Shown here: piece after piece, positions 8,457 through 18,201 of the stretch
Position numbering within the stretch: position 1 is the stretch's first letter
Layout of the letters: each line of letters starts with the position of its first letter
From: Variovorax sp. PBL-H6
GTDB lineage: Bacteria > Pseudomonadota > Gammaproteobacteria > Burkholderiales > Burkholderiaceae_C
Length of the DNA: 64,000 nt
Assembly: GCF_901827155.1 (NCBI RefSeq)
Contig: NZ_LR594659.1
Location: 1,922,001-1,986,000, forward strand
Direction: 5' to 3'
Translations under genes and position numbers: made by a program
Notes under the pieces: generated by a model
Seen by the model: the letters and a program-made list of their open reading frames with translations, nothing else
Told to the model about the DNA's origin: nothing
Databases searched by the model: none

Positions 8457-11400
8457 CTAGATAGCTAGCCGGTCCAGCCCTGCCACCAGGTGAGCGTATG
8501 CACCGCCCAAGCGTTCAATCGCTTTGCGGTTGGCCGCCACCGACCTGGCAATTTTTTCCGTAGGCCAACCTTCGAAATAGGCGTCCCAGAGCAGATACGA
8601 GTTCTCCTCCTCGAGCATCTTGCATGCTTGCTCAATATCTCCCTTGGCCTTGAAAGCATTTCCGTCGTGGTGTGCGATCCAGGTCCATGCCAGGGCCTCC
8701 GCGTCGCCTTCTTCATCGTTGACTCTCTGTCGAACCTCCTTGTTATCTTCTCCGTGGTGTTCGGGCGGCACGTGATAGAGAACCGTGAAACTCGTATCCT
8801 GCAGATTGTGGCGCGCTGTTCCGAGCATTTCCATGAAGTCTTGAAGTGCGCCCATCGGCTCCCTGGCCTTCGTGGCGATGGGCTCTCTCGAGGTCGGGGC
8901 AATGATCGAATAGAAGCCAGTCCGCTGGTCGTACGACAGGAGCACCGAACTTTGAACCGGGTTGCCGAGAAAGTCCGGACTGTCGTATGACAACCCGAAG
9001 GACTGTCCGGCCCGCAGCGCAGGCGGAGGGGCCTTGTCAGACCTGATGGGCGGATCGGCATCGGGAATGTAACGGACCGTCGTGGTCGTCATCGGGTACC
9101 AATGGGCTTCCGGGTTTTCCAGCGCCATCTGCTGAGTAAAGGTGGCCAGATCCTGCATCCGCATCTCTGCGAGACGCAGCTCTGGTTGGGGTTGGTTGTG
9201 CAGATGCTGGTGAAAGAATCGCGCAAACTCGCCATCAGTGGCCAATGTGCTCCAGTTCTTGTTGCGACCGAGATCCAGTTGCAGCATAGAGCTGACTGCC
9301 AAGGAGGGGTGCTCGCGGTCGGAGAGGTGCACCAAGCCTTCGCCATTCTCGTCAGGAATGCTGAAAGCCTGGATCGGGCTTGCGTGCATGTTTGGATCGG
9401 GAGAGAGGTAGAAGCCATTCTCCGTCCTTGCGACATAAGGCCCCAGCCGAGACTTCTCCCAAGGGAGCTCTTTCATCAGCTTCGAGGGCTTTTTGATCCG
9501 CGTCTCCTGATTCGAAAGCCCGCCGACGAAATCGATCCTCGCATCGTCTTCGCGTTGATCGTCATCGTCGATGCGCGCGAGATGGTCTGGGTCACGGACG
9601 ATGTGACGCTCGATCCTGCTTTCTCCAGTGCGACCCCAGTCGGGGCGCGGCTTCGCCAGAATACCTTCCTTCCGTGCGGCCGTTGTCTTGAGCTCGTCGA
9701 TCCTCTTCGCCCTGAAGCTCCTCGGTGAGAGCGGCTTTCGCTGTTCATCCTCTGAAGGTGGTCCTGCGTTCCCACCGCCCTCCACCGGATTCAGGTTGAG
9801 TATCGGAATGGCAATCTTCGGTCTTGGCTCGAGAACCTCGATAACCACGTCATCGCTGCTCGACCCGGTGCCGTCCGAATCGGCGCGCAACTTCTTGATT
9901 GCGGCGAGGTTTTCGCGGATGGCCTCCTCGAGCTCTTCGCCGGTCTTGCCCTCCAGCGTCCCGTGCTCCTCGAAGAAGTTCTTGACCCAGGACGACTTCA
10001 CGTCAACGGCGAACATCTGGTCCCACATCGCCTCCGTCAGCTTTGCCCTGCGCAAGAATTTAAGCTTGGGCGGCCAGTCCTCCTTGGGGATCGGCTTGCC
10101 GACCAATGTTTCATAGCCCGTGATCTCCTCAACCCTTGCGTCTTCGAACCCAACGGAGACCATGAACTCCTGCAGTAGCGAGCCACGGAGGCTGGGCGGA
10201 GGGGCGTTGACGATGGATACCCCTCCGCCGGCATTCTGGCGCAGCAAGGCCTTCCTCGCGATGTAGTCCTGGTACCCATGGTTGAAGCCGAGCTGGAACA
10301 CCAGCCCGGCCAGCGCAACAGTGTTGCCAGCGATCTTGCCGCCGAGAATCCAGCCTGCAAGTTCTTCGGCGCCTCCCTCAGTCAGCTCCCCCGCAGAAAT
10401 AAGCGCCTGCACGCCCAGGCTGAAGATCGACTTGAGCACGAGAAAGCCGCTCGTTCCCGCAACAAACCACGCGAATGCCTGGCCGAGCTTCTGTGATGCC
10501 TGGCTCGGCAGTTCGCCGAGCTGCTCGACCTTGCCCGCGCGCTTGAAGAGCTCGCGGTCGAGCTTGTCGTTTCCACTCGTGGCATTGCCCGAATCGGCAA
10601 CCTGCTCGAGCGAGCCGCGGAGCACATCCTGAGATGTCGGGGGCAAGGTGCTGTCATCGCCCAGCAGCTTCGACGCATCGCCCTTGTTTTCCACGTTGGC
10701 CGCGTTCTCTTCGTAGAGCTGAAGATTGCGGTCGATTTTTTCCTTGACCCCCGGGGCCAGCGGCCGCTGCGCCGCGATTGCGTCGATAAAGGCTGTCCGC
10801 TCGGCAGGCGGCTTCAGCTTGCCAAATCTGTCTGCGAGGGCTGCATACGTGCAGGGTATTTTCTTGCCTCCAACCTCGACCTTCTCCGCCTCATCGTCGT
10901 CCACTGTCCTCGGATCCACCAGCCAGCCTAGAACTGCTTGCCCGTAAACCGTTTGATCGGACCCGAGCAGGGAACCGAAAGCACCCAGCCGTGTATTCAA
11001 CTTGCCGGTGACCATCTTGTCCAATTTCGCCGCGTCGAACTCGCCGTCTTTCCCGATGAGGTTGCCGGTGCCGGTCATCGCGATGATCTGCCATTGCGTC
11101 GCGAACTTGTTCAGGGCGTCCTTGCCGGTGGCATCCGGATACTTCCAGACATAGTAGAGTGTCTGGACGAGGCTCGTGATCACCTGCATGGCGTCGCCCG
11201 CCACTGTGCCCTCGTACCCGGTTAAATACTCCGCGAGCTGAAGGCTTACCTGGGTAACGGTTGCCCCGGCATAGAAGGCCGTTCTGATGTCGCGCACGAT
11301 GGCCTGGTGGCTCAGGACATTCAGCATGACATAGCGGGTGACTTTCGCGCGTTCGAAATCCGTGTCTACCACGGCCTTGCGCACCCTGATGCTTTCGTAT

Positions 11401-12587
11401 GGAGCGCCTGCCTTCACCGACTCGATCGCGGTGTCGAGTTCCTCATGCAGCATATTCCAGCCCGCGAGCTGGCGCAGCAGGCGTTTGGCTTCCAGCCTCG
11501 CCAGGCCAGGAAGCGCAGCGCGGCCAGTCGTGACTCGCGAAAGCTCTGCTATCCTCTGTTCCAGAGTCAAGTCCTCGTTGAGGATCTTCTTCTCGATATC
11601 GTTGAGAGGAGGCGAAGTGCCCGATTCCTGGGATTTGCCCAGAGCCTTGGTTACGTGTGTGAGCTGCTCCAGCAGCGTGGCTCGGGCCCGCAGCGTCTGC
11701 CCAACGAGATGACTTCTCTTCTGTTCGAGCTTGATCGGATTCCTCTCTTTGATGAGAGCGTCCACCTCTCTCAGTTGCCCCAGATCCTCAAGGACGTGGC
11801 GCATGGCTCGCAGTTCGCCAAGTGTGCCGTCTTCATTCAGAATCTTGGAAGACTCCACGTTCGGAGACCATTCCGGATTCTCGCGCTTCTGAAGCTGAAC
11901 GGCCTCGCTTTGCTCGTACCCGTTGTTCTGCGCTGCCCAGATAGAAATCGGCGCCTGCACAAAGGGATAGGCGAAGTTCATGACTCGCTTGACGGTCGAT
12001 GCAGTCTGCTCTCCACAAAAGATTCGCGTGTACAGATTGATCGTCGACTTGGCGATGGTCGGCAACTGCGTCCACATGAACGACTTGACAGAAGGTCTCG
12101 CGTACTCCGCTCCTCCTTTGCTGGCGGCGTCTTTGACCTCCTGCGTCCAGTCTTTCGTCTCGGGGTCCACCATGCCGAACGCCTCCGCGAGCATCGTCCC
12201 CAGCTTCTGGTAGAGCGGCTCCAGCGGGTCTTCGTCCGGATTCTCGGAACTCACGCCTTGGCCCTTGAGTTCCATCACTTGCGCCCGGAACTCGACGTAT
12301 TGGTCGATCTTCTTCTTGAAAGCTGTGTCGTTGCTGTATTTTGTCGACCAATGGCACAGTTCGGTGTTCAAGTCGGTCTGAAGAGACGCAGGCGTGGCAG
12401 GTGCGCGTGGAACGGTGATACCGGGAGGGGGCAGAGGGATATGCGAAGTGGGCGCAACTTCTTCTTCATCTTCAATGCGGACAGTGCTGAGCTCGAAGTC
12501 GATATCGAGTGGCAAGTCATCGTCAGACTCTGATGCGTGAGATGCAGTTAAGAATCCGATGCGAACGGGGTTGCCGAGTGGGTTCAT
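8457..12587 (-). CDS. Giant candidate type III effector (1376 aa)
   Basis: I do not recognise this 1376-aa protein. The first 60 residues are acidic and Pro-rich (DDDLPLDIDFELSTVRIEDE), like a secretion/chaperone-binding leader. Long helical stretches follow. Around residues 690-770 are two hydrophobic segments (FAWFVAGTSGFLVLKSIF and IAGNTVALAGLVFQLGF). Then come a charged linker rich in Lys/Glu/Arg (about 880-1010) and a C-terminal domain with repeated Tyr/Pro/Asp motifs. The start ATG is 13 bases downstream of a CesT-like chaperone gene, and both lie behind promoter P4. Context therefore points to a secreted effector, perhaps membrane-inserting. A role as a large translocator accessory cannot be excluded. 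Confidence 0.6.
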   Translation of the reverse strand: MNPLGNPVRIGFLTASHASESDDDLPLDIDFELSTVRIEDEEEVAPTSHIPLPPPGITVPRAPATPASLQTDLNTELCHWSTKYSNDTAFKKKIDQYVEFRAQVMELKGQGVSSENPDEDPLEPLYQKLGTMLAEAFGMVDPETKDWTQEVKDAASKGGAEYARPSVKSFMWTQLPTIAKSTINLYTRIFCGEQTASTVKRVMNFAYPFVQAPISIWAAQNNGYEQSEAVQLQKRENPEWSPNVESSKILNEDGTLGELRAMRHVLEDLGQLREVDALIKERNPIKLEQKRSHLVGQTLRARATLLEQLTHVTKALGKSQESGTSPPLNDIEKKILNEDLTLEQRIAELSRVTTGRAALPGLARLEAKRLLRQLAGWNMLHEELDTAIESVKAGAPYESIRVRKAVVDTDFERAKVTRYVMLNVLSHQAIVRDIRTAFYAGATVTQVSLQLAEYLTGYEGTVAGDAMQVITSLVQTLYYVWKYPDATGKDALNKFATQWQIIAMTGTGNLIGKDGEFDAAKLDKMVTGKLNTRLGAFGSLLGSDQTVYGQAVLGWLVDPRTVDDDEAEKVEVGGKKIPCTYAALADRFGKLKPPAERTAFIDAIAAQRPLAPGVKEKIDRNLQLYEENAANVENKGDASKLLGDDSTLPPTSQDVLRGSLEQVADSGNATSGNDKLDRELFKRAGKVEQLGELPSQASQKLGQAFAWFVAGTSGFLVLKSIFSLGVQALISAGELTEGGAEELAGWILGGKIAGNTVALAGLVFQLGFNHGYQDYIARKALLRQNAGGGVSIVNAPPPSLRGSLLQEFMVSVGFEDARVEEITGYETLVGKPIPKEDWPPKLKFLRRAKLTEAMWDQMFAVDVKSSWVKNFFEEHGTLEGKTGEELEEAIRENLAAIKKLRADSDGTGSSSDDVVIEVLEPRPKIAIPILNLNPVEGGGNAGPPSEDEQRKPLSPRSFRAKRIDELKTTAARKEGILAKPRPDWGRTGESRIERHIVRDPDHLARIDDDDQREDDARIDFVGGLSNQETRIKKPSKLMKELPWEKSRLGPYVARTENGFYLSPDPNMHASPIQAFSIPDENGEGLVHLSDREHPSLAVSSMLQLDLGRNKNWSTLATDGEFARFFHQHLHNQPQPELRLAEMRMQDLATFTQQMALENPEAHWYPMTTTTVRYIPDADPPIRSDKAPPPALRAGQSFGLSYDSPDFLGNPVQSSVLLSYDQRTGFYSIIAPTSREPIATKAREPMGALQDFMEMLGTARHNLQDTSFTVLYHVPPEHHGEDNKEVRQRVNDEEGDAEALAWTWIAHHDGNAFKAKGDIEQACKMLEEENSYLLWDAYFEGWPTEKIARSVAANRKAIERLGGAYAHLVAGLDRLAI

Positions 12588-12600
12588 TGTTGTCGTCTCC

Positions 12601-13119
12601 TTAGATATGTGGAACTAGTGCGTATTCATTCAAAGGGGGGCGCGAATCGGAGGTGAGAGAGAAATCTTCCCACCACGGCATCATTTGCTGAGCCGTCTCG
12701 GCCATCGCCGCGACCAGGTTGTCGACATCGAGCGCATCGAGCCGATACGCCGAACTGTGGATGACAGTCTTCGTCGAAGCGTCGAGCGCGCAGACACCGC
12801 CGGACTTGGTGACGTTCCTGTAGTTCATCGCCAGCAGCTTGCGATAGCACTCCGTCTTCGATGCCGCCGGAACCATCTCGCAGCGCGATTCGACAACCAG
12901 CATCGCGCTGCGCTCGGGCTCCAGCGAGTGCACGAAGGTGAATTCGCGCTCGCCGACGCGCAGGGTCACTGCGAGGTTCTCCGCTGCGCGCCAGGCGGGC
13001 CCGTCGGGCCAGTTGGTGCCCTCTGGAGGCCAGCGAACGCCAAGACGGCCTGGCAGAAAAGTCAGCATCGCGATCAGATGATCGCGCGCAGCGCGAGCAA
13101 GTTCGGGGTCAGGGTTCAC
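12601..13119 (-). CDS. CesT-like type III secretion chaperone
   Basis: A 172-aa protein with the class I chaperone pattern: an N-terminal amphipathic helix (LARAARDHLIAML), strands such as LAVTLRVGEREFTFVHSL and AMLVVESRCEMV, and a C-terminal helix (VDNLVAAMAETAQQMMPWW). The start is GTG at 13119. The stop is 13 bases before the giant candidate effector, which is its likely client. A second chaperone gene lies upstream, so this is a chaperone-chaperone-effector operon. Confidence 0.7.
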   Translation of the reverse strand: MNPDPELARAARDHLIAMLTFLPGRLGVRWPPEGTNWPDGPAWRAAENLAVTLRVGEREFTFVHSLEPERSAMLVVESRCEMVPAASKTECYRKLLAMNYRNVTKSGGVCALDASTKTVIHSSAYRLDALDVDNLVAAMAETAQQMMPWWEDFSLTSDSRPPLNEYALVPHI

Positions 13120-13165
13120 GCGGTCTCCGCTTTGTTATGGTGTTGCTGTTGGATGTACAGGCAGA

Positions 13166-13612
13166 TCAATGGAGCATGACGGCATGCGCCGCACGCCATT
13201 CATGCGCGAGCAGGGCCAATTCCCCAAGTGTTTCCGAGATGCTTTCGTGTGTCGCACCGCGCAATGAGACGAAGCAGCTGTAGACCAGATGATCGACGGA
13301 TTCGTCGATGCCCAGCACCCCGGACCTGGAACGTGCCATCCCCAGGTTCAGCGAAAGCGCCTTCTCGAGCGCATCGTCGACCTGGTCCATCACGAGAGGG
13401 CCGAAGTGGCACCGCAACAGGAAGCGGTCGCCTGCAGTGCCGGTTCCGTCCAGGTGCGTCACGTGGAACAGCACGCCGTCGAGGTGGAACTTCATCCCGA
13501 TGGGCGCGTCGGGTGCATCCTGAAAGCTAGCGGCAGGTTTGCCGGCCTGCCGCCGCAGTTCGAGTGCGAGGTCGATGAACTGTGCGCGCCAGGCGCTTCT
13601 TGCTTGGGACAT
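13166..13612 (-). CDS. CesT-like type III secretion chaperone
   Basis: A 148-aa protein of the same general fold: helix WRAQFIDLALELRRQ, strands MKFHLDGVLFHVTHL and FLLRCHFG, then an acidic loop and a C-terminal helix SETLGELALLAHEWRAAH. The ATG at 13612 opens the family-like region. It is the first gene after promoter P4 (13712-13740) and precedes another chaperone and the 1376-aa candidate effector. The two chaperones may act on separate segments of that very large client, or one may act on a protein encoded elsewhere. Confidence 0.7.
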   Translation of the reverse strand: MSQARSAWRAQFIDLALELRRQAGKPAASFQDAPDAPIGMKFHLDGVLFHVTHLDGTGTAGDRFLLRCHFGPLVMDQVDDALEKALSLNLGMARSRSGVLGIDESVDHLVYSCFVSLRGATHESISETLGELALLAHEWRAAHAVMLH

Positions 13613-13711
13613 ACGGGGACTCCTTGTGAGAGATGCTGTGTCGATGGATGGAGCAGATAGCTCCGCCTCCGCAAGGCGCCCCGGATCCCGAGGTTCAAAT
13701 CTTGCGCAATC

Positions 13712-13740
13712 TTGTGTAACGCGAGCCATTGCACGGTTCC
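13712..13740 (-). promoter_or_regulatory. Putative ECF-sigma promoter P4
   Basis: On the minus strand: GGAACCG, 14 nt, then TTACACAA. It matches the -35 block of P1-P3 and the TAC core of the second block at the same spacing, with T in place of the first G. It lies in the gap between sctN and the first chaperone gene, about 100 bases upstream of its ATG. It is the weakest of the four matches. Confidence 0.55.
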
Positions 13741-13779
13741 CGCGCTTTTGCACGTTGCTGGTGCGGGGTGGCGCCTGGG

Positions 13780-15162
13780 TCAGGAAGATGGCGCCAGCGC
13801 CTTCAGCCGCTTCAGCATCTCGCCGAAGTCGGTGTGCTCGTCCGTCGGTTGGCGCAGGAAGTCCCGGATTGCATCGTGCCGTTCGATGGCCAGGTCTGCG
13901 ACGCGGTCCGCGCCCTTCTTGTATTCCCCCACTTTCAGCAGCAGCTCGATGTCCTGGTACTTGGCCATGAGTTCGCGCACCTTGCCGGCGGCGGCCTTGT
14001 GCTCGGGTGTGATCAGGGCATTCATCACCCGCGACGCGGAAGCCAGCACGTCGATTGCCGGGTAGTGGTTGGCTGAGCCCAACTTGCGCGAGAGGATGAT
14101 GTGGCCGTCGAGGATCGAGCGCGTTTCGTCGGCCACGGGCTCGGTCATGTCGTCGCCTTCCACGAGCACCGTATACATCGCGGTGATCGAGCCCTTGTCG
14201 TTGGTGCCCGCGCGCTCCATCAGCTGCGGCAGCGTCGCGAATACGCTGGGCGGGAAGCCGCGGCGGGTGGGCGGCTCGCCGGCCGCCAGCCCGATCTCGC
14301 GCTGTGCGCGCGCGAAGCGCGTGACTGAATCCATCAGCAGCAAGACCCGCAGGCCCTGGTCGCGGAAGTACTCCGCGACGGCGGTGGCCACGTAAGCCGC
14401 GCGGGCGCGCTCCATCGAAGACTTGTCGGAGGTGGCGCAGACGATCACGGCACGCGCCATGCCCTCGGGCCCGAGCTCGCGCTCCAGGAATTCGCGCACC
14501 TCGCGACCCCGTTCGCCGATCAGCGCGACGACCGTGACATCCACGTCCGCGCCCTTGACCAGCATGCCCATCAGCGTGGACTTGCCCCCGCCCGCCGCCG
14601 CGAAGATGCCCATGCGCTGGCCTTCGCCGCAGGTCAGCAGGCCGTCCAGCGCACGCACGCCCAGCGGAAGCGCCTCGGTGATCATGCGGCGTTTCAGCGG
14701 GTCCGGGGCAGGGCCGTAGACCGGGTATTGCTTGCTGACGAGCAGCGGCCCTTTCTGCGCGGCGTCGAGCGGCTGGCCCAGCCCGTCCAGCACCCGGCCG
14801 AGAAGCCCGTTGCCGACGGGGACCATCTGTTCGCGCCCGGTCGGGAAGACTTCTGTGTCCCCGGAGATGCCTTGCGTGCCGGTGGACGGCACGAGCAGCG
14901 CAATTCCCTTGGAGAAGCCCACCACTTCGGCCTGCACCTCCAGGTCGTCGCCCGGATTGCGCAGCAGGCAGACTTCGCCCATCCGAACGGTCGGCACCAC
15001 CGCCTTGATGATGGTGCCCACCACCTGCACGACGCGACCGCGGATCTTGACCGTGGCGGTCTGGGCGACCGCGCCGCGCAGTGTTCGCGCGATGTAGTCC
15101 AGCTGCCCGGGCGTGCGAGCCGCGGGCAGGCGGAACAAAGGGCCAGGGCGGTCGGCGCTCAC
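13780..15162 (-). CDS. sctN: Type III secretion ATPase SctN
   Basis: A 460-aa F1-like ATPase that docks chaperone-effector complexes and energises unfolding at the base of the T3SS. Walker A is GGGKST (about residues 191-196), Walker B is LRVLLLMDS (271-279), and the arginine-finger region and ERGREVREF motif are present. Length is normal for SctN. The start is GTG at 15162, overlapping the stop of sctL by four bases (GTGA). It is the last gene of the operon that begins at 25265; the 167-base gap after it holds promoter P4 for the next operon. Confidence 0.97.
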   Translation of the reverse strand: MSADRPGPLFRLPAARTPGQLDYIARTLRGAVAQTATVKIRGRVVQVVGTIIKAVVPTVRMGEVCLLRNPGDDLEVQAEVVGFSKGIALLVPSTGTQGISGDTEVFPTGREQMVPVGNGLLGRVLDGLGQPLDAAQKGPLLVSKQYPVYGPAPDPLKRRMITEALPLGVRALDGLLTCGEGQRMGIFAAAGGGKSTLMGMLVKGADVDVTVVALIGERGREVREFLERELGPEGMARAVIVCATSDKSSMERARAAYVATAVAEYFRDQGLRVLLLMDSVTRFARAQREIGLAAGEPPTRRGFPPSVFATLPQLMERAGTNDKGSITAMYTVLVEGDDMTEPVADETRSILDGHIILSRKLGSANHYPAIDVLASASRVMNALITPEHKAAAGKVRELMAKYQDIELLLKVGEYKKGADRVADLAIERHDAIRDFLRQPTDEHTDFGEMLKRLKALAPSS

Positions 15163-15842
15163 GGAGCCCCCGATGCGTCGGGGGCGGGCTCGGTGGGCAT
15201 GAGGTCGGTTTCGGCTTCGAGTTCGGGCTTGGGCGCGAACACGCCCACAAGCGTTTCGCGCAATGTCTCCATCTGGCCGGCAAGGCTCGCTTCGACAATG
15301 CCGATGTCGGATTCGACAATGCATGCGTCCATGGCGATCTTCGTGTCCGGGTGCACATCGATCTGTGCGACCGAGGGGAATTGGCGCCGCAGTGCTTCGA
15401 GCTCGCCGCGCACGTGGTCGACTTGCGAGGGATGCACGCTCAGGCTCAAGTTCTTCTGGGTGCGCACCAGGTCGATGCAGTTGCGCACGACGGTCGAGAC
15501 ACGGTCGCGGTCGCTGAAGTCGCTCACGACCTTGCGGACTGCGTCCAGCACGAGGTCGACCATCTCGGTCTCGACGCGGCCGTAGTACTGTGCCGTCTGC
15601 GACACGATCTCGACGATGTTGCCGCTCTGCTCCAGGCGGGCCGATTCGTTGCCTTCCCGATAGCCGCGCTCGCGCTCGGCGCGGTAGGCTTCCTGCGCCG
15701 AAAGGAGGATCTCCTCCTTGCGGCGCAGCGCTTCGTCGACAGCCTCCCTGGCTTCCTTGTAAGCCCAGAAGTCCTTGGCCTTGACGACCTTGCCGGCGGC
15801 GTCGAGCCGGCTCAGTGGAGATTCTTCGCGAGCAATGAACAC
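15159..15842 (-). CDS. sctL: Type III secretion stator protein SctL
   Basis: A 227-aa SctL/YscL/FliH-like stator that binds the SctN ATPase and links it to the cytoplasmic ring. Residues 20-85 are a charged coiled coil rich in Glu, Arg and Ala ([15 protein letters not shown]), followed by the globular C-terminal domain ending in an acidic Pro-rich tail. GTG at 15842 is preferred, giving a start [10 protein letters not shown] like other SctL proteins; it overlaps the end of sctK by 31 bases. A more distal start would lengthen the overlap further. Confidence 0.9.
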   Translation of the reverse strand: MFIAREESPLSRLDAAGKVVKAKDFWAYKEAREAVDEALRRKEEILLSAQEAYRAERERGYREGNESARLEQSGNIVEIVSQTAQYYGRVETEMVDLVLDAVRKVVSDFSDRDRVSTVVRNCIDLVRTQKNLSLSVHPSQVDHVRGELEALRRQFPSVAQIDVHPDTKIAMDACIVESDIGIVEASLAGQMETLRETLVGVFAPKPELEAETDLMPTEPAPDASGAP

Positions 15843-16486
15843 CAGCGGGGCTCCACGATGGACAGGACGGACGACGCGAGGCGCATCGCAGCATTCGGTT
15901 CGGCGCCGCACGGGCTGTCGGCATCACCGGGCGGCATCTTCAGTAGAAAGCGCTGTGCCACAGGGTCGGGCCAGGTCTGCGCGGCACGCGCCAGCCAGCG
16001 CAACCCCACCGACTCTGCCGAGAGGGTGCGGTCGATCTCCTGTGCCGCACCCGGCCTCAGCGGCAGCAGGCTCGCCGTGCGCTGTGCGAACTCGAAGGGT
16101 GCGGGGGTGAGCCATTCGCGCCAAGCCACCACGTCCTCGCGCAGCAGGCTGCGCCGTACTTGCACGGATGAGGCGACCGCGGCGACATGCAGGGCCAACT
16201 GGCGCAGTGCGTCTGCCTTGAGCAAGGCGACAGGCCACTCGGGGCCCGGACGCTTCGCAATGCATGGCCGCAGATCCAGCGTGCGCGTGATGTGATGCGA
16301 CAGGTGCCGCCGCGCGCGCGGGTTGTTCCAAAGCGTGGCAGGCACCGGTGACGGGGTGAACGGGTCGCGGCGCGACGGGTCCATGTACTCGGCCGGCCAA
16401 TGGTCGAACTCGTGCATCAACAGTCGCATCTCGGCAAACTCCCTGCCCGGCCGCCCTCGGAGCTGGGAAGCGTCAGGCGTCGTCAT
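15812..16486 (-). CDS. sctK: Type III secretion sorting-platform protein SctK
   Basis: A 224-aa SctK/YscK-like protein. The family connects the cytoplasmic ring protein SctD to the SctQ pods. The diagnostic features are an early [12 protein letters not shown] stretch and the later LRWLARAA segment; family sequence conservation is low, so position between sctJ and sctL is the stronger evidence. The ATG at 16486 overlaps the sctJ stop as ATGA. Confidence 0.85.
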   Translation of the reverse strand: MTTPDASQLRGRPGREFAEMRLLMHEFDHWPAEYMDPSRRDPFTPSPVPATLWNNPRARRHLSHHITRTLDLRPCIAKRPGPEWPVALLKADALRQLALHVAAVASSVQVRRSLLREDVVAWREWLTPAPFEFAQRTASLLPLRPGAAQEIDRTLSAESVGLRWLARAAQTWPDPVAQRFLLKMPPGDADSPCGAEPNAAMRLASSVLSIVEPRWCSLLAKNLH

Positions 16487-17334
16487 TTCGGATCCGCTCC
16501 GGGGGACTCGGTCGGTGCTTCTTCCGCGGGAGTGCTCCCCGCGCGCCGGCCGCGCCGTGCCAGAACTGCAGCCGCCGCAAGAACAGACGCAGCCAGGGCT
16601 CCAGCGCCGGCCAGAGAAAACCACCAGTTCGAGAAAATGCCATGGCTGCCGTTGACCGCGGCCGCTTTGATGCCGCTGCCGCTCGAGGCGGCGGGTGCGG
16701 CCGCTCGCTGTGGAGCGCCATTGCCGCTTCCAATGGCGTTGCCGTTGACTGCCCGCGGCCCCGTCGCGACGAGCACCACCGTCACCTTGTCGGCTTGCAG
16801 GCCCGGGATGCTGCTGGCAACCAGGCGGCGGATCTGAGGCGTGGCATCGTCCAGGTTGAAGCCGCGGCGGTACTTCACGAACACCGCGGCCGACGAAGGC
16901 ATGGCCGGGTCGCTGCCGGCGCTGCGTTCGGGCAGGACGACATGGACCCGTGCGCGAACAATGCCGTCGATCTGCGAGATCGTCTCCGACAGCTCCTGCG
17001 AGAGCGCCCACAGATAGCGCGCCCGTTCCTCCAGCGGCGAAGAGATGAGCCCCTCCTTTCGGAAGACGTCCCCCATGTTGCTGCGACGCTCGCGCGGCAG
17101 GCCTTCGGCATTCAGGTACGCGATGGCGCGCGCCACGGATGGCTGGTCGACCTCGAGGTTGACGCCTTCCTTCCCCGGGAGCTTGCGGGCGTCGATGCCC
17201 ACTTCCTTCAGCGAAGCGAGCACCTCGTTCGCATCGCGCTCGCTCATGTTGGCAAAGAGCTGGACAGTGCCTTCGCATCCGGCCAGAACCAAGGCCAGAC
17301 AGGTGCACGTCAGCGTGCGCAGGATCGGGTGCAT
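16483..17334 (-). CDS. sctJ: Type III secretion inner-membrane ring lipoprotein SctJ
   Basis: A 283-aa SctJ/YscJ/PrgK-type ring protein. It begins with a lipoprotein signal peptide whose lipobox is LAGC (acylated Cys20). Ring-building motif 1 lies at about residues 25-85 (LFANMSERDANEVLASLKE) and motif 2 at 110-195 (ISQIDGIVRARVHVVLPE). A Gly/Ala-rich spacer and a C-terminal transmembrane helix (about 232-252) followed by Arg-rich residues complete it. It sits between the rod gene sctI and sctK. Confidence 0.96.
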   Translation of the reverse strand: MHPILRTLTCTCLALVLAGCEGTVQLFANMSERDANEVLASLKEVGIDARKLPGKEGVNLEVDQPSVARAIAYLNAEGLPRERRSNMGDVFRKEGLISSPLEERARYLWALSQELSETISQIDGIVRARVHVVLPERSAGSDPAMPSSAAVFVKYRRGFNLDDATPQIRRLVASSIPGLQADKVTVVLVATGPRAVNGNAIGSGNGAPQRAAAPAASSGSGIKAAAVNGSHGIFSNWWFSLAGAGALAASVLAAAAVLARRGRRAGSTPAEEAPTESPGADPK

Positions 17335-17341
17335 GCCGGCC

Positions 17342-17731
17342 CTATTGCAGCTTCGTCAACTGGTCGACGTGCTGTGTGGCCTTCTGGACGGTCCTGCTGA
17401 CCAGGTCTACCAGCAGCGAGGTATCGATCATCTGGAGCTGCAGCTTGATCAGATCGAACGAATCGACGTGCGCCGCCCCTTTGCCGAGGACACTCTTCAT
17501 TTCGGCCGACATCTGCGTGTAGTTCTGCCCGACGAGCCGTATCGAATCGAAGAAGGAGCCCGGTTCGACGCCGGCCACGCCCGAGAGCATGGGCTCGGGC
17601 GCCGTGCGCGAACCCATCGCGTCGGCAAAGCGCGCGACATCCGCGGCGGGCGCGGCCCCCAACACGGGCTCGTCGAGCCGCGCGGCTGGAAGTGCGCCTT
17701 GCGCCATCATGGAGATGATCTCACCGTTCAT
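17342..17731 (-). CDS. sctI: Type III secretion inner rod protein SctI
   Basis: A 129-aa protein of the SctI/YscI/PrgJ family that joins needle to basal body and takes part in substrate switching. The conserved part is the C-terminal helix (about residues 90-129), with LIKLQLQMIDTSLLVDLVSR matching the pattern of rod proteins. The start overlaps the stop of the upstream TPR gene by four bases, and sctJ follows 7 bases later. Confidence 0.93.
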   Translation of the reverse strand: MNGEIISMMAQGALPAARLDEPVLGAAPAADVARFADAMGSRTAPEPMLSGVAGVEPGSFFDSIRLVGQNYTQMSAEMKSVLGKGAAHVDSFDLIKLQLQMIDTSLLVDLVSRTVQKATQHVDQLTKLQ

Positions 17732-18201
17732 GCTGCATTCCTCGCGTTCTGGGCTTCGTGACGATGGGCCCGCACCGCGGTCGGTGCCGGCACGGAGTTG
17801 TCGGGGTGCAGCAGCCCGAGTGCCATGCGCACGTAGGGCTGGTCGCCGTTGCCCGCGCCGCGCTCGCGATCGACCATCGGCAGCAGCACGCTGCGGGCCT
17901 CGGTTCCACGACCGGCTTGGATCAGGGCCAAGCCCAGGAAGGCGCAGAGCTCCGGGTCGCCAGGGTGCTTGCGCAGCGCTTCGTCCCGCAGGAATTTCGC
18001 CGCCTGCGCGGGACGGCCGGCCCCCATGTCGGCCAGTGCGAGTCCGATCAGGGGCAGCACCGCGTCGGACCGCACCACGCGCAGAGCCGAAAAGAGGGCG
18101 GCCGCCGCGCCCTGCTGGTTCGATTGCGCCGCGAAGAAGCCGATCTGCGCGAGCAACTGCAGATCCTCGCGGTTCAGCGGAAAGGCGGCGGCAGCAGTCA
18201 T
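17728..18201 (-). CDS. TPR-type T3SS protein, possible needle chaperone (SctG-like)
   Basis: A 157-aa helical protein with TPR-like repeats, for example GAAAALFSALRVVRSDA and GDPELCAFLGLALIQAGRGT. Its place just before sctI is where Ysc-type loci carry YscG, the TPR chaperone that holds needle subunits together with YscE; a YscE-like gene is present at 41509. It is longer than YscG (about 115 aa) and has an Ala/Pro/His tail. HrpB1-type proteins have similar size and could be an alternative. It overlaps its neighbours on both sides by four bases. Confidence 0.55.
   Translation of the reverse strand: MTAAAAFPLNREDLQLLAQIGFFAAQSNQQGAAAALFSALRVVRSDAVLPLIGLALADMGAGRPAQAAKFLRDEALRKHPGDPELCAFLGLALIQAGRGTEARSVLLPMVDRERGAGNGDQPYVRMALGLLHPDNSVPAPTAVRAHRHEAQNARNAA

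Noticed and set aside
8450..8470. Small palindrome GGCTAG-ATAG-CTAGCC between convergent genes as a terminator
   Set aside because: The stem is only six base pairs, lies partly in a coding region and has no T-run.
11307..12533. A 408-codon open frame on the plus strand
   Set aside because: Antisense to the 1376-aa candidate effector, whose frame and codon use are better and whose chaperone context fits.
12610..12640. GGAACTA on the plus strand near the giant effector start as a fifth sigma motif
   Set aside because: It points the wrong way for the genes there and has no TAC block at the required distance.
13166..15358. One 730-codon frame covering the chaperone and sctN region
   Set aside because: Only the last 148 codons make sense as a protein; the rest is a shadow of sctN in another frame.
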